A stretch of 64,000 bases of DNA from Harmothoe impar. Its lineage: Eukaryota > Annelida > Polychaeta > Phyllodocida > Polynoidae. Location of the stretch: the NCBI GenBank assembly GCA_947462335.1, contig OX381717.1:21505166-21569165 (forward strand), in the 5' to 3' direction. The notes below the pieces were generated by a model. That model had not been told where the DNA came from, made no database searches, and worked only from the letters and a program-made list of their open reading frames with translations. Both the position numbers and the translations under genes were made by a program. Of the stretch, positions 1 to 10,261 are shown piece by piece (the stretch's first letter is position 1; each line of letters begins with the position of its first letter).

Positions 1-884
1 CCTCCAAAGATCTGTGGCGGGAAATTGTTTTGGTGGCGACCTCATGTGGGAGATAGTAGAACTAAAAGGCTGCTGGTTCTTCATGTACTGATAGCCTACT
101 GTTGGAACCAGCGGACGTCTTCCGGACGCGCGGGGAATAAAAGCCAACGATTTTCTTCTTTCGTTGGATTTGTCAGTTTTCTCAGGTAAAGTTTAAAATT
201 AAATGTTGTCAGAGTAGTTGGTTTAGTGAAGTAGATGAGCGTGAAACGAATGTAGTGTCTGGATGCTGCTGTCAACTCTTGTTTCATACATGCCAACATT
301 TGAAAGACTAAAACCGGGAGACTTTTTTGGGAGAGGGCGAGGGTGGTGTATTTTGGTCCCGAGCACCGCAAGCGTAGCGCAGTGGTAACACTAGGGGGGT
401 TTGGGGGCATGCCCCCCCCAAGAAAATTTTGAATGTCTAGGCTTGAAATGGTGCATTCTGATGCATTTTAGCACACAATATATTATGGCTCAGATTTGTA
501 TTTATGATCCTCTATTTTTTATAGAAGGGGCGAATTTTCAGAAAATGTTGAACATCCACTGGGCCCATCAGGGGGTGCCCATATCCAGAGATTGTTGTGG
601 AGGGAGGCCTATAAAGTGGACCTTTTTTAGAAACTGTATGGTCACAAGTGAAGTGCAGTGAAGTTGCGAGTGAAGCATGTTTAATATGGGAGTCTAAGGG
701 CATTCTCCCCCAGGAAAATTGTTTAATCTAGAAGGCAAATGGTCCATTCTGGTGGACGTTGAGAGCTCTACTGATGAAGCTGGTGTCTTCATTCTCATCC
801 ACCAATACAGGCTACTAGTGTCCTTCCCCTCTAAAGTATCGTTCCATAGGGTCGTTGATTCTGAGACTATAAAACCCAAGTAGG
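1..884. other. Intergenic, repeat-derived sequence without a gene
   Basis: No coding region is convincing here. Around 393-480 there is a G-run/C-run hairpin (GGGGGCATGCCCCC core) followed by AAGAAAATTTTGAATGTCTAG and a TGCATTCTGATGCATTTT motif. Both parts recur at 6180-6240 and 6784-6830, so this is a dispersed repeat. The small open frames have no recognisable domain. Confidence 0.5.
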
Positions 885-1320
885 GGATGAGCCATAGGAA
901 AATTGAGGCCCATTTTAGGGGGAAAAGTCTATCAGTGATTTTTAGTAAGGAATATGTCTAGAGTTGGAAAAAATATGATAGACCTGTAGAAGTGGTAGCT
1001 TCTGCTTTCTAGTACCATGTATATGCACCAACGTCTGTATGGATGTGATCCTCCCCGCAATATTTAGAATGGCTCTGAATTTGTTAATAATTTAGATAAA
1101 AAATTCAGAATGGACCCTAATGAAAGCCCATGCATTGCTCCTCCCTTACGAATACCTTTGGTATTTATAAGTAACTCATTTGCATATAGAAATTTGCTGG
1201 AAAGCAGAAGCTACAACTTCGACAGGTCTATCACATATTTTCCAAATCTAGACATATATAGGCTACCAGTCCCTTACTAAAGATCACTGATAGACCTTTC
1301 CCCAAAAATGAGCCCCATGT
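885..1320. repeat. Large imperfect inverted repeat (foldback)
   Basis: The left arm, about 885-1020, contains GTCTATCAGTGAT, ATGTCTAGA, GATAGACCTGT and AGCTTCTGCTTTC. It recurs in reverse complement at about 1185-1320. The arms are about 135 bp around a spacer of about 165 bp. This is seen directly; it is probably a foldback or two opposed copies of one repeat. No coding capacity was seen. Confidence 0.6.
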
Positions 1321-1548
1321 CTCATATAAAGGGGTTTGGCTTAATCCCTATAGTATTCCGCACTAGCTGGATGTCCACTAGACAGCGGCATATTTGACTG
1401 GTGCCAGTTGCTATCCTCTACTTTCTAATCACCAGCTTCAGCAGATCCTGTGGACCAGATTGGAGAGCTAAAGCTCTGCTTGGAGAGTGGAACTACTGCA
1501 CTCTCTGTATGCTAGGACACCTGCAATCTTTTTCATTACCTGTCCATG

Positions 1549-1622
1549 CAGGATAGGGTTGTGGTTAGGACAATGGACTCATGACTAAGAGGACCTGAGT
1601 TCAAATCCCCTCCAGGCTATGT
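1549..1622 (+). repeat. tRNA-like SINE head (tentative)
   Basis: An A-box-like stretch (GTGGTTAGGACAATGG) is followed about 35 bp later by a B-box-like GAGTTCAAATCCC, the arrangement of an internal RNA polymerase III promoter. The cloverleaf is not clean: acceptor and anticodon stems are poor. I read it as a tRNA-derived SINE head or degenerate tRNA, not a functional tRNA. Confidence 0.35.
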
Positions 1623-1743
1623 GTGGTGACCATACTATGCACAATTAAATCTCTTTTATTTATGTTTGATCTAATAGGTCTTCTTCTGTGGTCAACCTCC
1701 TCCCAGAGGTTGGGCCCCCCCTCAAACCCGCAAAAACTGGATA

Positions 1744-2095
1744 GCTCTCCCAAGTGAGAGGACAGACGTTCAGAGCGTTATCTTAATAAGACATCTTAAA
1801 GTCTTAATTCAGTGTCTTACCCAGGGCCGCTCTTATCATTAAAAATAAATCATTTCAAGCCAGCAACCAGCTCAGAGGAACTCAGGATGTCTCTAATAGA
1901 AGAAAAAGAAGAAAAAGAAACGGGGGTTGGGGGGCAGAGCCCCCCATTACATACTAGTCGTAATAGTAATACTTTCAAAATATTATTTATTTTTAATGAC
2001 ATAAGCGGCCTCTACTAAAGTTAAGACTATTCAGACTGTCTTAAAAGTCTTATTAAGATAACGCTCTGAACGTCTGTCCTCTCACTTGGGAGAGC
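1744..2095. mobile_element. TA-flanked MITE with about 49-bp terminal inverted repeats
   Basis: The left end starts GCTCTCCCAAGTGAGAGG and the right end is its reverse complement. The match runs about 49 bp with no mismatch seen by eye. Each end is bordered by TA (1742-1743 and 2096-2097), as expected for Tc1/mariner-type insertion. The interior of about 250 bp has no transposase, so it is non-autonomous. Confidence 0.75.
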
Positions 2096-2213
2096 TAACC
2101 CGTGCGTGCCTCAAACCCACACTGCTAGTTGCTAAATGCTCTCAGATGGGGTAGCACTGGTATCCCGCTAGTGAGGAATAGGACTTGTTCTCACTGCCCA
2201 CGGCCAAGGGTTA

Positions 2214-2456
2214 GGGAGTGTTCATTTATTAGTTACAGGGGGGTGGTGGGTTGGGGGGGCGTAAAAATCTTTTTTTTAAGCAAAAAAGCCCGCGCGTTAC
2301 TATAGTTCAAGGGGGGGTGAAAATATTTTGGCGCCTTTGGCGAGGGGGGTCGCAAAACATTCCACGTGCTCTTGAGGGGGGGGGGGTTAAAAAAATTTCG
2401 TCCCTCAGCGCGAAATCTCACCCCCCCCCCCCTGTAATTAATAAATGAACACTCCC
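2214..2456. mobile_element. Harbinger-like MITE, complete copy 1 (TTA duplication)
   Basis: The termini are GGGAGTGTTCATTTATT and AATAAATGAACACTCCC, bordered by TTA on both sides (2211-2213, 2457-2459). A 3-bp TWA target duplication is the signature of PIF/Harbinger insertion. The interior is built of alternating G-runs or C-runs and short AT-rich blocks and is close to palindromic. Related ends occur at 3583, 4373, 7283, 16768 and 47130. Confidence 0.75.
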
Positions 2457-2572
2457 TTATGTCCTCAGGAGGAGGGTGACTTTGAAAACGAGAGAAGGAC
2501 GTTCAGAAGGAATGAGGACAGTATTAAAGGAAGGAGGGAGCATTGAGGGGGGGGGGGTGACATTGACATTCC

Positions 2573-2752
2573 TCACATCCAACCCCAACTTCACGTCCAA
2601 CCCCAACCTCACATGCAATCCCTACCTCACATCCAAACCCCGCGATCCAAACCCAAACTCATATCCAAACCCAAAGCCATATCCACACCCAAAACAAAAC
2701 TCACATCCAATCCCTACCTCACGTCCCACCCCTCTCTCCCTTCCACTACCTT
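2573..2752 (+). repeat. Degenerate short-period minisatellite
   Basis: Imperfect 10-14 bp units of the type CACATCCAACCCCAAC and CATATCCAAACCCAAA run along this stretch. Open frames across it are a by-product of the repeat. Confidence 0.6.
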
Positions 2753-3130
2753 TCAGTCCAGGTGTTGGACATGAGTGAGGGGTTGGATGTGAGAGACTCA
2801 GAGAGGGGTTGGATGTGAGAGAGGAGGTTGCAATCGGACGTGGCAGAGAGGTTGGAAAAAAAAAGAAAATCAGGATGTCAAATATGTTTTCTGGCGACTT
2901 CTGGGAATACATAAATAACTTTGGTTCTAGTAGGAATATTTGAAAAATTCAGCTCTGGAAAGCCTGAAACCGGGAGAAACCGGGAGACTGGGAGGCAACC
3001 GGGAGATCACCCAAAAATAGGCTAAAAACCGGGAGTCTCCCGGGTAATCCGGGAGAGTTGGCATGTATGTTGTTTCCATCGATAATACTGTTTTCCGAGT
3101 TAGATCCTCAACCGGATCTTCCCCTAAGGC

Positions 3131-3566
3131 CCGGGGGGGGGGGGGGGGGGGGGGGCACTTAGTATATTTTGTATACATAGGTGTGCGGCTGGCAAGGGTA
3201 GTTTTTCAACAAAATCTCCCTAGCAAGGGTCCTGTTTCAGAGAGAAATCTCCCTAGCAAGGGTCTACTTTTGACAAAATCGCCCTAGCAAGGGTCACTTT
3301 TTCACCAAAATGACCCGTTTTCCCCCAAAATGTCCCATTTTTGCCCATATTTTTGCCAAAATTTTGAGTACATGGGTAAAATTTCTCGGTAAAATTATTC
3401 ATCCATTGAACATTTTGTGTTTTTCCTCTTCAAAACTAGGACTTTTCGGCCGAAAGTGCCCTAGCAAGGGTAGGTTTTTGAAGCAAAAGCTCCCTAGCAA
3501 GGGTAAGGGTTGTCATTGGTCCAGCCGCACACCCATATCAGAAAAAAATCAAGTACCCCCCCCGGG
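3131..3566. mobile_element. 9-bp-TSD inverted-repeat element, copy 1
   Basis: The ends are CCGGGGGG...GCACTTAGTATA and its imperfect inverse, ending CCCCCCCCGGG. The inner TIR part GGTGTGCGGCTGG matches CCAGCCGCACACC on the right. Both sides carry a perfect 9-bp duplication, CCCTAAGGC (3122-3130 and 3567-3575). The interior repeats CCCTAGCAAGGGT several times and has no protein. A 9-bp TSD with long TIRs is typical of Mutator-like (MULE) non-autonomous elements; Merlin is an alternative. Confidence 0.75.
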
Positions 3567-3582
3567 CCCTAAGGCTATTAAA

Positions 3583-3891
3583 GAGAGTGTTCATTTATTA
3601 ATTACAGGGGGAGCAGGTGAGATTTCGCGCGGAGGGGCGAAAATTTTTTACGCCATCCCCCCTCGAGAGCGCGTGGAATGCTTCGCGCCCCCCCTCGCCG
3701 AAGGCAGCGAAAATTTTTCGCCCCCCCCCCCCCCTCCCCTTTGAACCATGGCATAGTAACACGCGGGCTTTTTTGCTAGAAAGGGGCTTACATTTTTACG
3801 CGCCCCCCCCCCCCCCAGGGAGGGGTCGGAAATTTTTACGCCCCCCCCCAAACCCACCACCCCCCCCTGTAAATAATAAATGAACACTCCC
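3583..3891. mobile_element. Harbinger-like MITE, copy 2
   Basis: The left end is GAGAGTGTTCATTTATTAATTACAGGGG with one change from the family start. The right end is AATAATAAATGAACACTCCC, followed by TAA. The left flank is TTAAA, so the TAA duplication is imperfect. The interior has C-runs and a GATTTCGCGCGGAGGGG block that is shared with the copy at 47130. Confidence 0.65.
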
Positions 3892-4372
3892 TAACCTAGT
3901 CCTAGGCCACACAGACGACAGCGGTGACCCGGGGCAGTGACTCAAATGTGGGACTAGATCTACTTTGTATGTCGCCGCTCCGTGAATATGAGGCCAGGCT
4001 ATTGATGGGCATGGCAGTGTATAGGGCGTTCAGGCCATTTTTATTGAGTGCATTTTTTGTACAACATAGACAGTGTCAGTGACAAGTGACAAGACCCTTT
4101 TCTTAAAATCGACAAGGGACATTGACATTTCTTAAAATCGACAAGCGACACAGCTACCCCCCGTCTGGGGCCCTATAGTTAAATTGGGTTTTCTTTGCAA
4201 AAAGTAAGGTGTTTTGCGAGGACAAGAGAGCCCTGTCTAACCATGCAGTGGATTGGTCCTGAAATAGCACTCCCCTGCTACAGTGTGAGTGGCAGGGATC
4301 CAGGTGCAGTGGAGGGTGACTTACATAGGGAATGTACTACTCGCGATCCTAAGAAAAGGTAGATCCACATAA

Positions 4373-4530
4373 GGGAGTGTTCATTTTTTAACAACAGGGG
4401 GGGGGGTGGTGAGTTTTCGTTTTGACACGCAAGTTATTTTGCGCCCCCCCCTCGGGAAGGGCCAAGTTAAAATCCGCCCCCCCCCCTTGGGAGGAGCTGA
4501 GTTATTTTGCGCCCCCCCCCCCTTTCAATT
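4373..4530. mobile_element. Left end of a Harbinger-like element (TTTTTTAACAAC subfamily)
   Basis: It begins GGGAGTGTTCATTTTTTAAC right after TAA (4370-4372) and continues with G-runs and AGTTATTTTGCGCCCCCCC blocks. The matching right end is not nearby, but a right end of the same subfamily, also bordered by TAA, lies at 7283. Confidence 0.55.
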
Positions 4531-4655
4531 TTTCTGCATCAATTTCCGTTGCATCGCTGTGTCGCATCAGTGCTACCTAGAAATGAGTCTTTACTTGATA
4601 TATAGGCTATAGGCCTTATTTACAATGCCTATCCCTATGTTGCTTCATGGAATGT

Positions 4656-4828
4656 ACCATAAAACCCCTCCTTTAAGACAGACTTATTTTAGGGTATATT
4701 TTTCTAGGAGGTCGTCTTAAAGGTGGGGTTTTCTTATATAGGTTTAAAGAGAAAACACTTATACAGTTTATTCTCATACAAGGGGGTCGTCTTAAAGGTG
4801 GGCTAGTCTTAAGGGAGGGGTTTTATGG
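4656..4828. mobile_element. TA-flanked palindromic MITE (CCATAAAACCCC end)
   Basis: The left end CCATAAAACCCCTCCTTTAAG and right end CTTAAGGGAGGGGTTTTATGG are inverse copies, bordered by TA on both sides (4654-4655, 4829-4830). Two related elements are at 57777-57995 and 25979-26157. It is short and non-coding. Confidence 0.7.
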
Positions 4829-4830
4829 TA

Positions 4831-5520
4831 AATGTATACTCATAGAAATGGCCATTAAATATTGAAATTGTAAGTTTGATTTTGATCTATGGGTTCATTT
4901 AATTTAAGCGTGAATATTAGGGACACAATATCTACCCAGCGCCAGGAAATCGCCACCATACTCAGTGCTTTAGAAGGGGGTCAGAGCGGCATATCCGTCT
5001 CCTAACTGGAACATTTGAGAATCTAGAAGTCAAGTGGTGTTTTCATGTGCACTTTGAAAGCTTAAAAGGAGGGTTGGTGGAATCCTGAATGGATTGTATA
5101 CCCACAAGTTAACCTTGATGTTACTCAATACAATCTATTACTGTCCAGTACCATGTTCCATAAATGTCAACATTACGGCTCAATCATTCCTTGTAGGTAT
5201 TGCATTCAAGGTCAAGTTAAAAATGAATAGCCTTGATCCAAGCCGGTGGACTGGTCAACCAACATTGCAGTCTAGTCCTAGTTTGAAACAAACAGTTGGT
5301 AACAGCCTATCTGGAATGATGAAGCATCCTGGGTATATTTGATGATCACTATTTTAGTCTCTGTTATTGTTTTTTCGACTAGATTGTTTTATTGCAATTG
5401 TAGGGGCCGGATTCCCCGTACCCTGGTGGAGAGCCCGAAGGGGTGAAACACCTGGGTAATCCTCCCCCTCTGTACCATACCAATCCAGTAACGTGAGACA
5501 CGGTCTATCTGATAGGACAA
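4831..5520. other. Intergenic stretch, nothing recognised
   Basis: The AT-rich sequence here shows no domain-bearing reading frame. An open frame at 5094-5342 has no recognisable motif or splice context and I do not call it a gene. Confidence 0.4.
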
Positions 5521-5591
5521 GGGGATGTAGCTCAGTGGTAGAGCAGTCGCTTGGCAAGCGGAAGGCCCCGGGTTCGAGTCCCGGTGTCTCC
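5521..5591 (+). tRNA. tRNA-Ala-like gene, anticodon GGC
   Basis: The 71 bases fold as a cloverleaf. The acceptor stem is GGGGATG with TGTCTCC, including the G3:U70 pair that marks tRNA-Ala. The D arm is GCTCAGTGGTAGAGC, the anticodon arm GTCGC-TTGGCAA-GCGGA, and the T arm CCGGG-TTCGAGT-CCCGG. The A box (TAGCTCAGTGG) and B box (GGTTCGAGTCC) are intact. The anticodon reads GGC. Eukaryotic Ala tRNAs normally use AGC, CGC or TGC, so this may be a degenerate copy or the head of a tRNA-derived SINE. The first anticodon-stem pair is G-A and the discriminator base is T, not A, which also argues for caution. A TTTT run follows about 10 bases downstream. Confidence 0.6.
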
Positions 5592-6179
5592 TAAAATGCC
5601 ATTTTCTGAGAAACCGTGTCCCTCACACAATGATATTGCCGCAGATAAAATCTGCCAGAAAAGAAAGGTGTAAAAAGATGAACAGTTGGTAGCTGTTTGG
5701 GTGCAACTGCATAGGTTCATGCACTGAACCACAGGAGTGTGATGCAAACCACACTAGCATTTTCATCCAACATTTAATAGTCCTACAACGGGTTCCCTTT
5801 TTTACACTGAATAATCCGTTTGGTTTTAGTTGGAATTATTACAAACCTTTTTCAATATTTGATAAGCAAATTGTTACTCTACCTGCCAATCAAAGGGTGC
5901 ATTGATGAAACAATTTTGTTGATGCAATAATGGGAATTTTGGGGATGAACAACCATGTCAGTTTTTGGTTCAAACTCCACAAACATTTATTTTGCAGTCT
6001 GGTCTGCTCTGTTATACCAGCAAAAACAATCAACAGGTAGACTGGCCTATTGAAAACCCACATCTTACGGGCAAATGTGGGCCTACAGTGAACACCAGAC
6101 ATGCAAACTCAGAAGAGAAAAAAATCAGAGCCCAGGATTTTTGTGGGGAATGCCACCGCAAGAAAATGTGAAAACATAT

Positions 6180-6720
6180 GACTAGCAATGCTGCATTCTG
6201 ATGCATTTTGGCATACAATATATTAAGGCTTAATTCTGAATTATTTTTGATTAGGGCTAGAAACTTGTTTATTTTTTAGGAAAGGTTTTAGGAAAATTGG
6301 AAATCTAGACTTGAAATTGTGCATTCTGCTGCATTTTGGCCAAAAATATATTTCAACTCGGATCTGCATTATTCAGCCTCTATATGATTGGGGCCTCATC
6401 TTTTTTGAGGAAAGGTTTTGGGAAGATTTGACAATCTAGACTTCAAATGGTGTATTCTGTTTCCTTTTGGCCAACTATATTATGAGGACTGATTTTAGTG
6501 GGACATTTTTTGGAACATTTGAAAATCTAGACCTGAAATGGTGCATTCTAGTGCATTTTGGCTAGAATTGTATCAAAGCTAAGATCTGTACTAGCCAGCC
6601 CCTATAATTGGGGATGGAACTTTGCTTTTTGGACGGAAAGGTCTTAGAAAATTTTGAATTCTTGACTTCAAATGGTGCAACCTGATGCATTTTGGCACAT
6701 CTGACATGTCTACCCCCCAT
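6180..6720 (+). repeat. Degenerate tandem array with about 131-bp period
   Basis: The motif GCATTCTGATGCATTTTGG recurs in altered form near 6191, 6321, 6453, 6544 and 6677, that is mostly 130-133 bp apart with one shorter interval. AAATCTAGACTTGAAATGGT recurs just before it. One further copy lies at about 450. The array has no coding capacity. Confidence 0.55.
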
Positions 6721-7094
6721 CTTAAACCATCACTGAAATAGTAATGTGTTCATTTGCCAATCACATGTCACAGCAGTACTAGGGGGGTTTGGGGGTATGC
6801 CCCCCCGCCCAAGAAAATTTTGAAAATCAAGAAGGCAAGAATCTTGTCTGACACATAAAGGTAAACAGAGTTCTCATTGGACGAATCACAAAAATGACCA
6901 ATTTGGAAAAAATTAATCCAAGAAATCTGAGGAGTTTGCCTGCCTGGCACATACTGCCCCCCCCCCCCCCATGAAAATTGTAAAAAAATCACATAGTAAA
7001 ATAGTTAGATTTAACGGGTGCGACACAAAATGTTGCAAGAAAATTTTATAATTTTGGAGGTAATTTGCTGCATTTTAAGGCATTTCTACAGGTT

Positions 7095-7283
7095 AAAGTA
7101 TTCAGCGTCATGTCGCGACAAATCGCGCCCCCTCCAAAGGTGTTGAGTTATTTTACGCCCCCCCCTCAAGAGGGTGAAGTTATTTTACGCCCCCCCCCCC
7201 CTCGGAAGGGGTGAAGTTATTTTACGCCCCCCCCCTAAACTCACCACACCCCCCCCCCCTGTTGTTAAAAAATGAACACTCCC
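7095..7283. mobile_element. Right end of a Harbinger-like element (TTTTTTAACAAC subfamily)
   Basis: Repeated GTGAAGTTATTTTACGCCCCC blocks lead to GTTGTTAAAAAATGAACACTCCC, then TAA (7284-7286). It is the inverse of the left end at 4373 and of the same subfamily. The two could bound one 2.9-kb element or be two separate truncated copies. Confidence 0.55.
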
Positions 7284-7981
7284 TAAGTGTAAATCTGGTG
7301 GCCAATTCTTTTCCAATCACTTTGTTCTTGAGACAGGAGATAGTAAACATATATGGGAATTAAATGTATGATCCCACATTTTTATGCCCCTCTATTTTAA
7401 AGGTGATTCCATGACTTTTAGGAAATATTTTGCTGTAGATCTGGATCTGGTAGTCCAAATAACATGTGGGATATATGTAAATGTAAGCCTATATCTTAGC
7501 ATCACAATCCAATCATTTAGGAATTGACTGCACAAATACCCTCTGCCAGAAATCTATTCTAGTACAGGCCAGTTGCTGGGCAGCTATCAATTACTAGTGC
7601 CAAAATGTGGGCCTGCACAGGGAGCACACACTCCCCACTTTCTACTTACTCATTCATAGAAAACCACAAGTGGAAATGTACAAATCTTTGCAGAAACCAC
7701 ACATTGTGTAGAATGAAACCATAGCTTTCAGATAGTGTGAACATGACTGTTTTTTGGAGTCAATTAGCCATAAATGAGACATGAGTGTAAATGTGGGGAC
7801 TGCTTGTGTTAAAATGGCCCCAGCTGAATAAAACCATAATCCTTCACTGATGGGCCTCTCCCTGCACCACAAGGACCCCTAGGGATAAATGCTTCATATG
7901 TTAACATTAGATCCAATGCAAACCAACAGCACAAGCATGCTGCCATCTGGTGTACACTATACATTATGTAGGAGTACACAC

Positions 7982-8352
7982 CCGGGGGGGGGGGGGGCAC
8001 TTAGTATATTTTGTATACACAGGTGTGCGGCTGGCAAGGGTAGTTTTTCAACAAAATCTCCCTAGCAAGGGTCACTTTTTCACCAAAATGACCCGTTTTT
8101 CACCGAAATGTCCCATTTTTGCCCATTTTTGCACTAAAAATTTGTGGACATGGGTAGAATTTCTTGGTGAAATTACTCATCCATTGTACATTTTATGTTT
8201 TTCCTCTTCAAAACTAGGACTTTTCGGCCAAAAGTGCCCTAGCAAGGGTAGGTTTTTGAAGCTAAAGCTCCCTAGCAAGGGTAAGGGTTGTCATTGGTCC
8301 AGCTGCACATCCATATCAGAAAGAAATTCAAGTACCCCCCCCCCCCCCCGGG
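7982..8352. mobile_element. 9-bp-TSD inverted-repeat element, copy 2
   Basis: It has the same ends and interior as the copy at 3131 (CCGGGG...CACTTAGTATATTTTG, CCCTAGCAAGGGT units, CCCCCGGG end). Flanks are AGTACACAC (7973-7981) and AGTCCACAT (8353-8361), a 9-bp duplication with 7 of 9 matching. No protein is encoded. Confidence 0.7.
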
Positions 8353-8887
8353 AGTCCACATAAGAAGTAGAAAGGGGAGTGACCACTGAATAGAACAGCC
8401 AGTACACTCACCAAGCATATGCAGGCACCAGTTTGCTACAACTAGGGGACTGCTGGCTGGTTGGAGACTTGCAAATCCATTGAGTGACACCCATCCTCTG
8501 ATATATATTTTGGTTGGTATCTTGTCTGACATATTAGGCCATTGGAAATAATTTCACTGCTGCGTTTTACCTAAATAATAGCTGAAGGGATCCATTTGCA
8601 TTTTCAAGTGGTATGCAGTTTGGAAATTTTGGTGACTAGTTATAAATTTCAGAAGCTGATTACTTGTTTTTCAGGCCAGATAGGAAAATCATTTTACAAC
8701 ATACCAAAACTTCAATATTTTTAGGGAAACTTTTCTTTTTTGACCCATCATGAATTTTAATCAATTGAATGAGTTAGGTCACAGCCAAAGTCTGGTGCCT
8801 TTTGGGGCCAGAATAGGCCGCCATTGGTGGCGCTGCAGTCAGGTACCCTGCCATGCCTAGCATTAGACTTGAAAATGTGCCCCTTTT

Positions 8888-9179
8888 CAGTGTTTTCTCA
8901 ATGCAGGCCAAGGTGGCCTGCGTCTTGGCATCTTACGCAGGCCATATGAATTTTGATATTTCAAGGTACCTGTATAAACTTCATTATGACATGTTTTATA
9001 CTATGCAAAACTTGAAAGAAATTAAAAAGAATATTCAATTTTACAAATATGGCCCCATCTTCAATTCTAATTGGCCGATTTGAAATTAGGAAGCTGAGAT
9101 CATGGCGAGCCATTGTGGCCTGCGTCCTAAGGCCCTACGCCGGCCAATAAGATCACGCCGGCGTTATTTCGGCAACACT
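8888..9179 (+). mobile_element. hAT-like MITE, copy 1 (CAGTGTT ends)
   Basis: It starts CAGTGTTTTCTC and ends TTTCGGCAACACT. The interior is rich in GGCCTGCGT and ACGCAGGCC. Flanks CCCCTTTT and GCCCTTTT match at 7 of 8 positions, consistent with the 8-bp TSD of hAT elements. It is an opposite-orientation relative of the copy at 9525. Confidence 0.65.
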
Positions 9180-9412
9180 GCCCTTTTCCTCCAACATTGA
9201 CTAAATCCCAGCCCTAGCCAAGGGCCCTTGCCTAGGATTAAAATATATGAATCCTAGTTATCAGAATAAAATGGCCAAATATTAAACATGGATTGCCCAA
9301 ACTCAGCAAAAATTCAAGTTCGATGCCATATTGGTGGTTACCAGAGCCTTCCTATAGAAGGCTATGGGGACGAGAGTTAAGTAGATATCATATGCTTAAA
9401 AGATATGCTTAA

Positions 9413-10257
9413 GGTGTCACCACCCTAAATCGGGTCACTTCCGGGTTTACTGGCCAAAGAGTCCCTTATGAACTTTGTTATTTTGCGGAATTTAGCCTAT
9501 AGGGGAGGGAAAGAAGGGTTAAATCAGTGTTGCCGAAATAACGCTGGCACGCCGGCTTTTGCCGGCGTAGAATCTTAATGGCTGGCGTAGGGCCTTGGGA
9601 CGCAGGTCAGAATGGCCTGCCATAATCTCAGCTTTCTAATGGTGAAAGAATTTTTCAAATCGGCCAACTAGAAGCGAAGAGAGGGCCATGTTTGTAAAAT
9701 TGTTTTATATCAAATATTTTTTCAATTTCTTTAAAGATTTTGCATAGTATAAATCAATTTATAATGAAGTTTATTAAGGTACTTTGAAATATCAAAATTC
9801 ATATGGCCTGCGTGAGAATGAAATGGCCTGCGTAAGATGCCAAGACGCAGGCCACATTGGCCTGCGTTAAGAAAAAGTTTTCGGCAACACTGGTTAAATA
9901 CATGGTTATTTGTTATTAGGGTGATCAGAAAGTGTTTATTTATAGTCCTAAAAGAAGGATTTATCTACTCCATATAAACAGTGTAGGTTTATGGGGGTGA
10001 AAAGGCCCTATAGTGTATCTATACGCTGCGTAGGCCTCACTGTACAAAACCACTACCCGGTTACCATGGCGATTGACGCAAAATCTAGCCTGACTTTTTG
10101 GGGTCACACCCGTTATATATTTTTCTGCATGTCATAAGCTAAAATATGGTATAGGTGGCTAAACACTGTGAGAGTTTTAAGTGTTTCAAATGGCAGGTCG
10201 ATGGTGGTCAATATTGAAATTTCCGAACACGGCCTAGTGCTTTAGGGTGGTGACACC
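9413..10257. mobile_element. TTAA-flanked 845-bp element carrying a nested hAT-like MITE
   Basis: The terminal inverted repeat GGTGTCACCACCCTAAA is perfect at both ends. Both ends are bordered by TTAA (9409-9412 and 10258-10261), the piggyBac-type target duplication. It has no transposase. The hAT-like copy at 9525-9891 lies inside it with its own TSD, so the TTAA element was there first. Confidence 0.7.
9525..9891 (-). mobile_element. hAT-like MITE, copy 2, nested
   Basis: It begins CAGTGTTGCCGAAATAACG and ends TTTTCGGCAACACT. It is flanked by a perfect 8-bp duplication GGTTAAAT (9517-9524 and 9892-9899). The interior is the reverse complement of the copy at 8888-9179. The TSD size and CAGTG start fit hAT. 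Confidence 0.75.
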
Positions 10258-10261
10258 TTAA

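Noticed and set aside
3310..3744. 144-codon frame
   Set aside because: It covers the 9-bp-TSD element and a MITE; its composition reflects repeat blocks.
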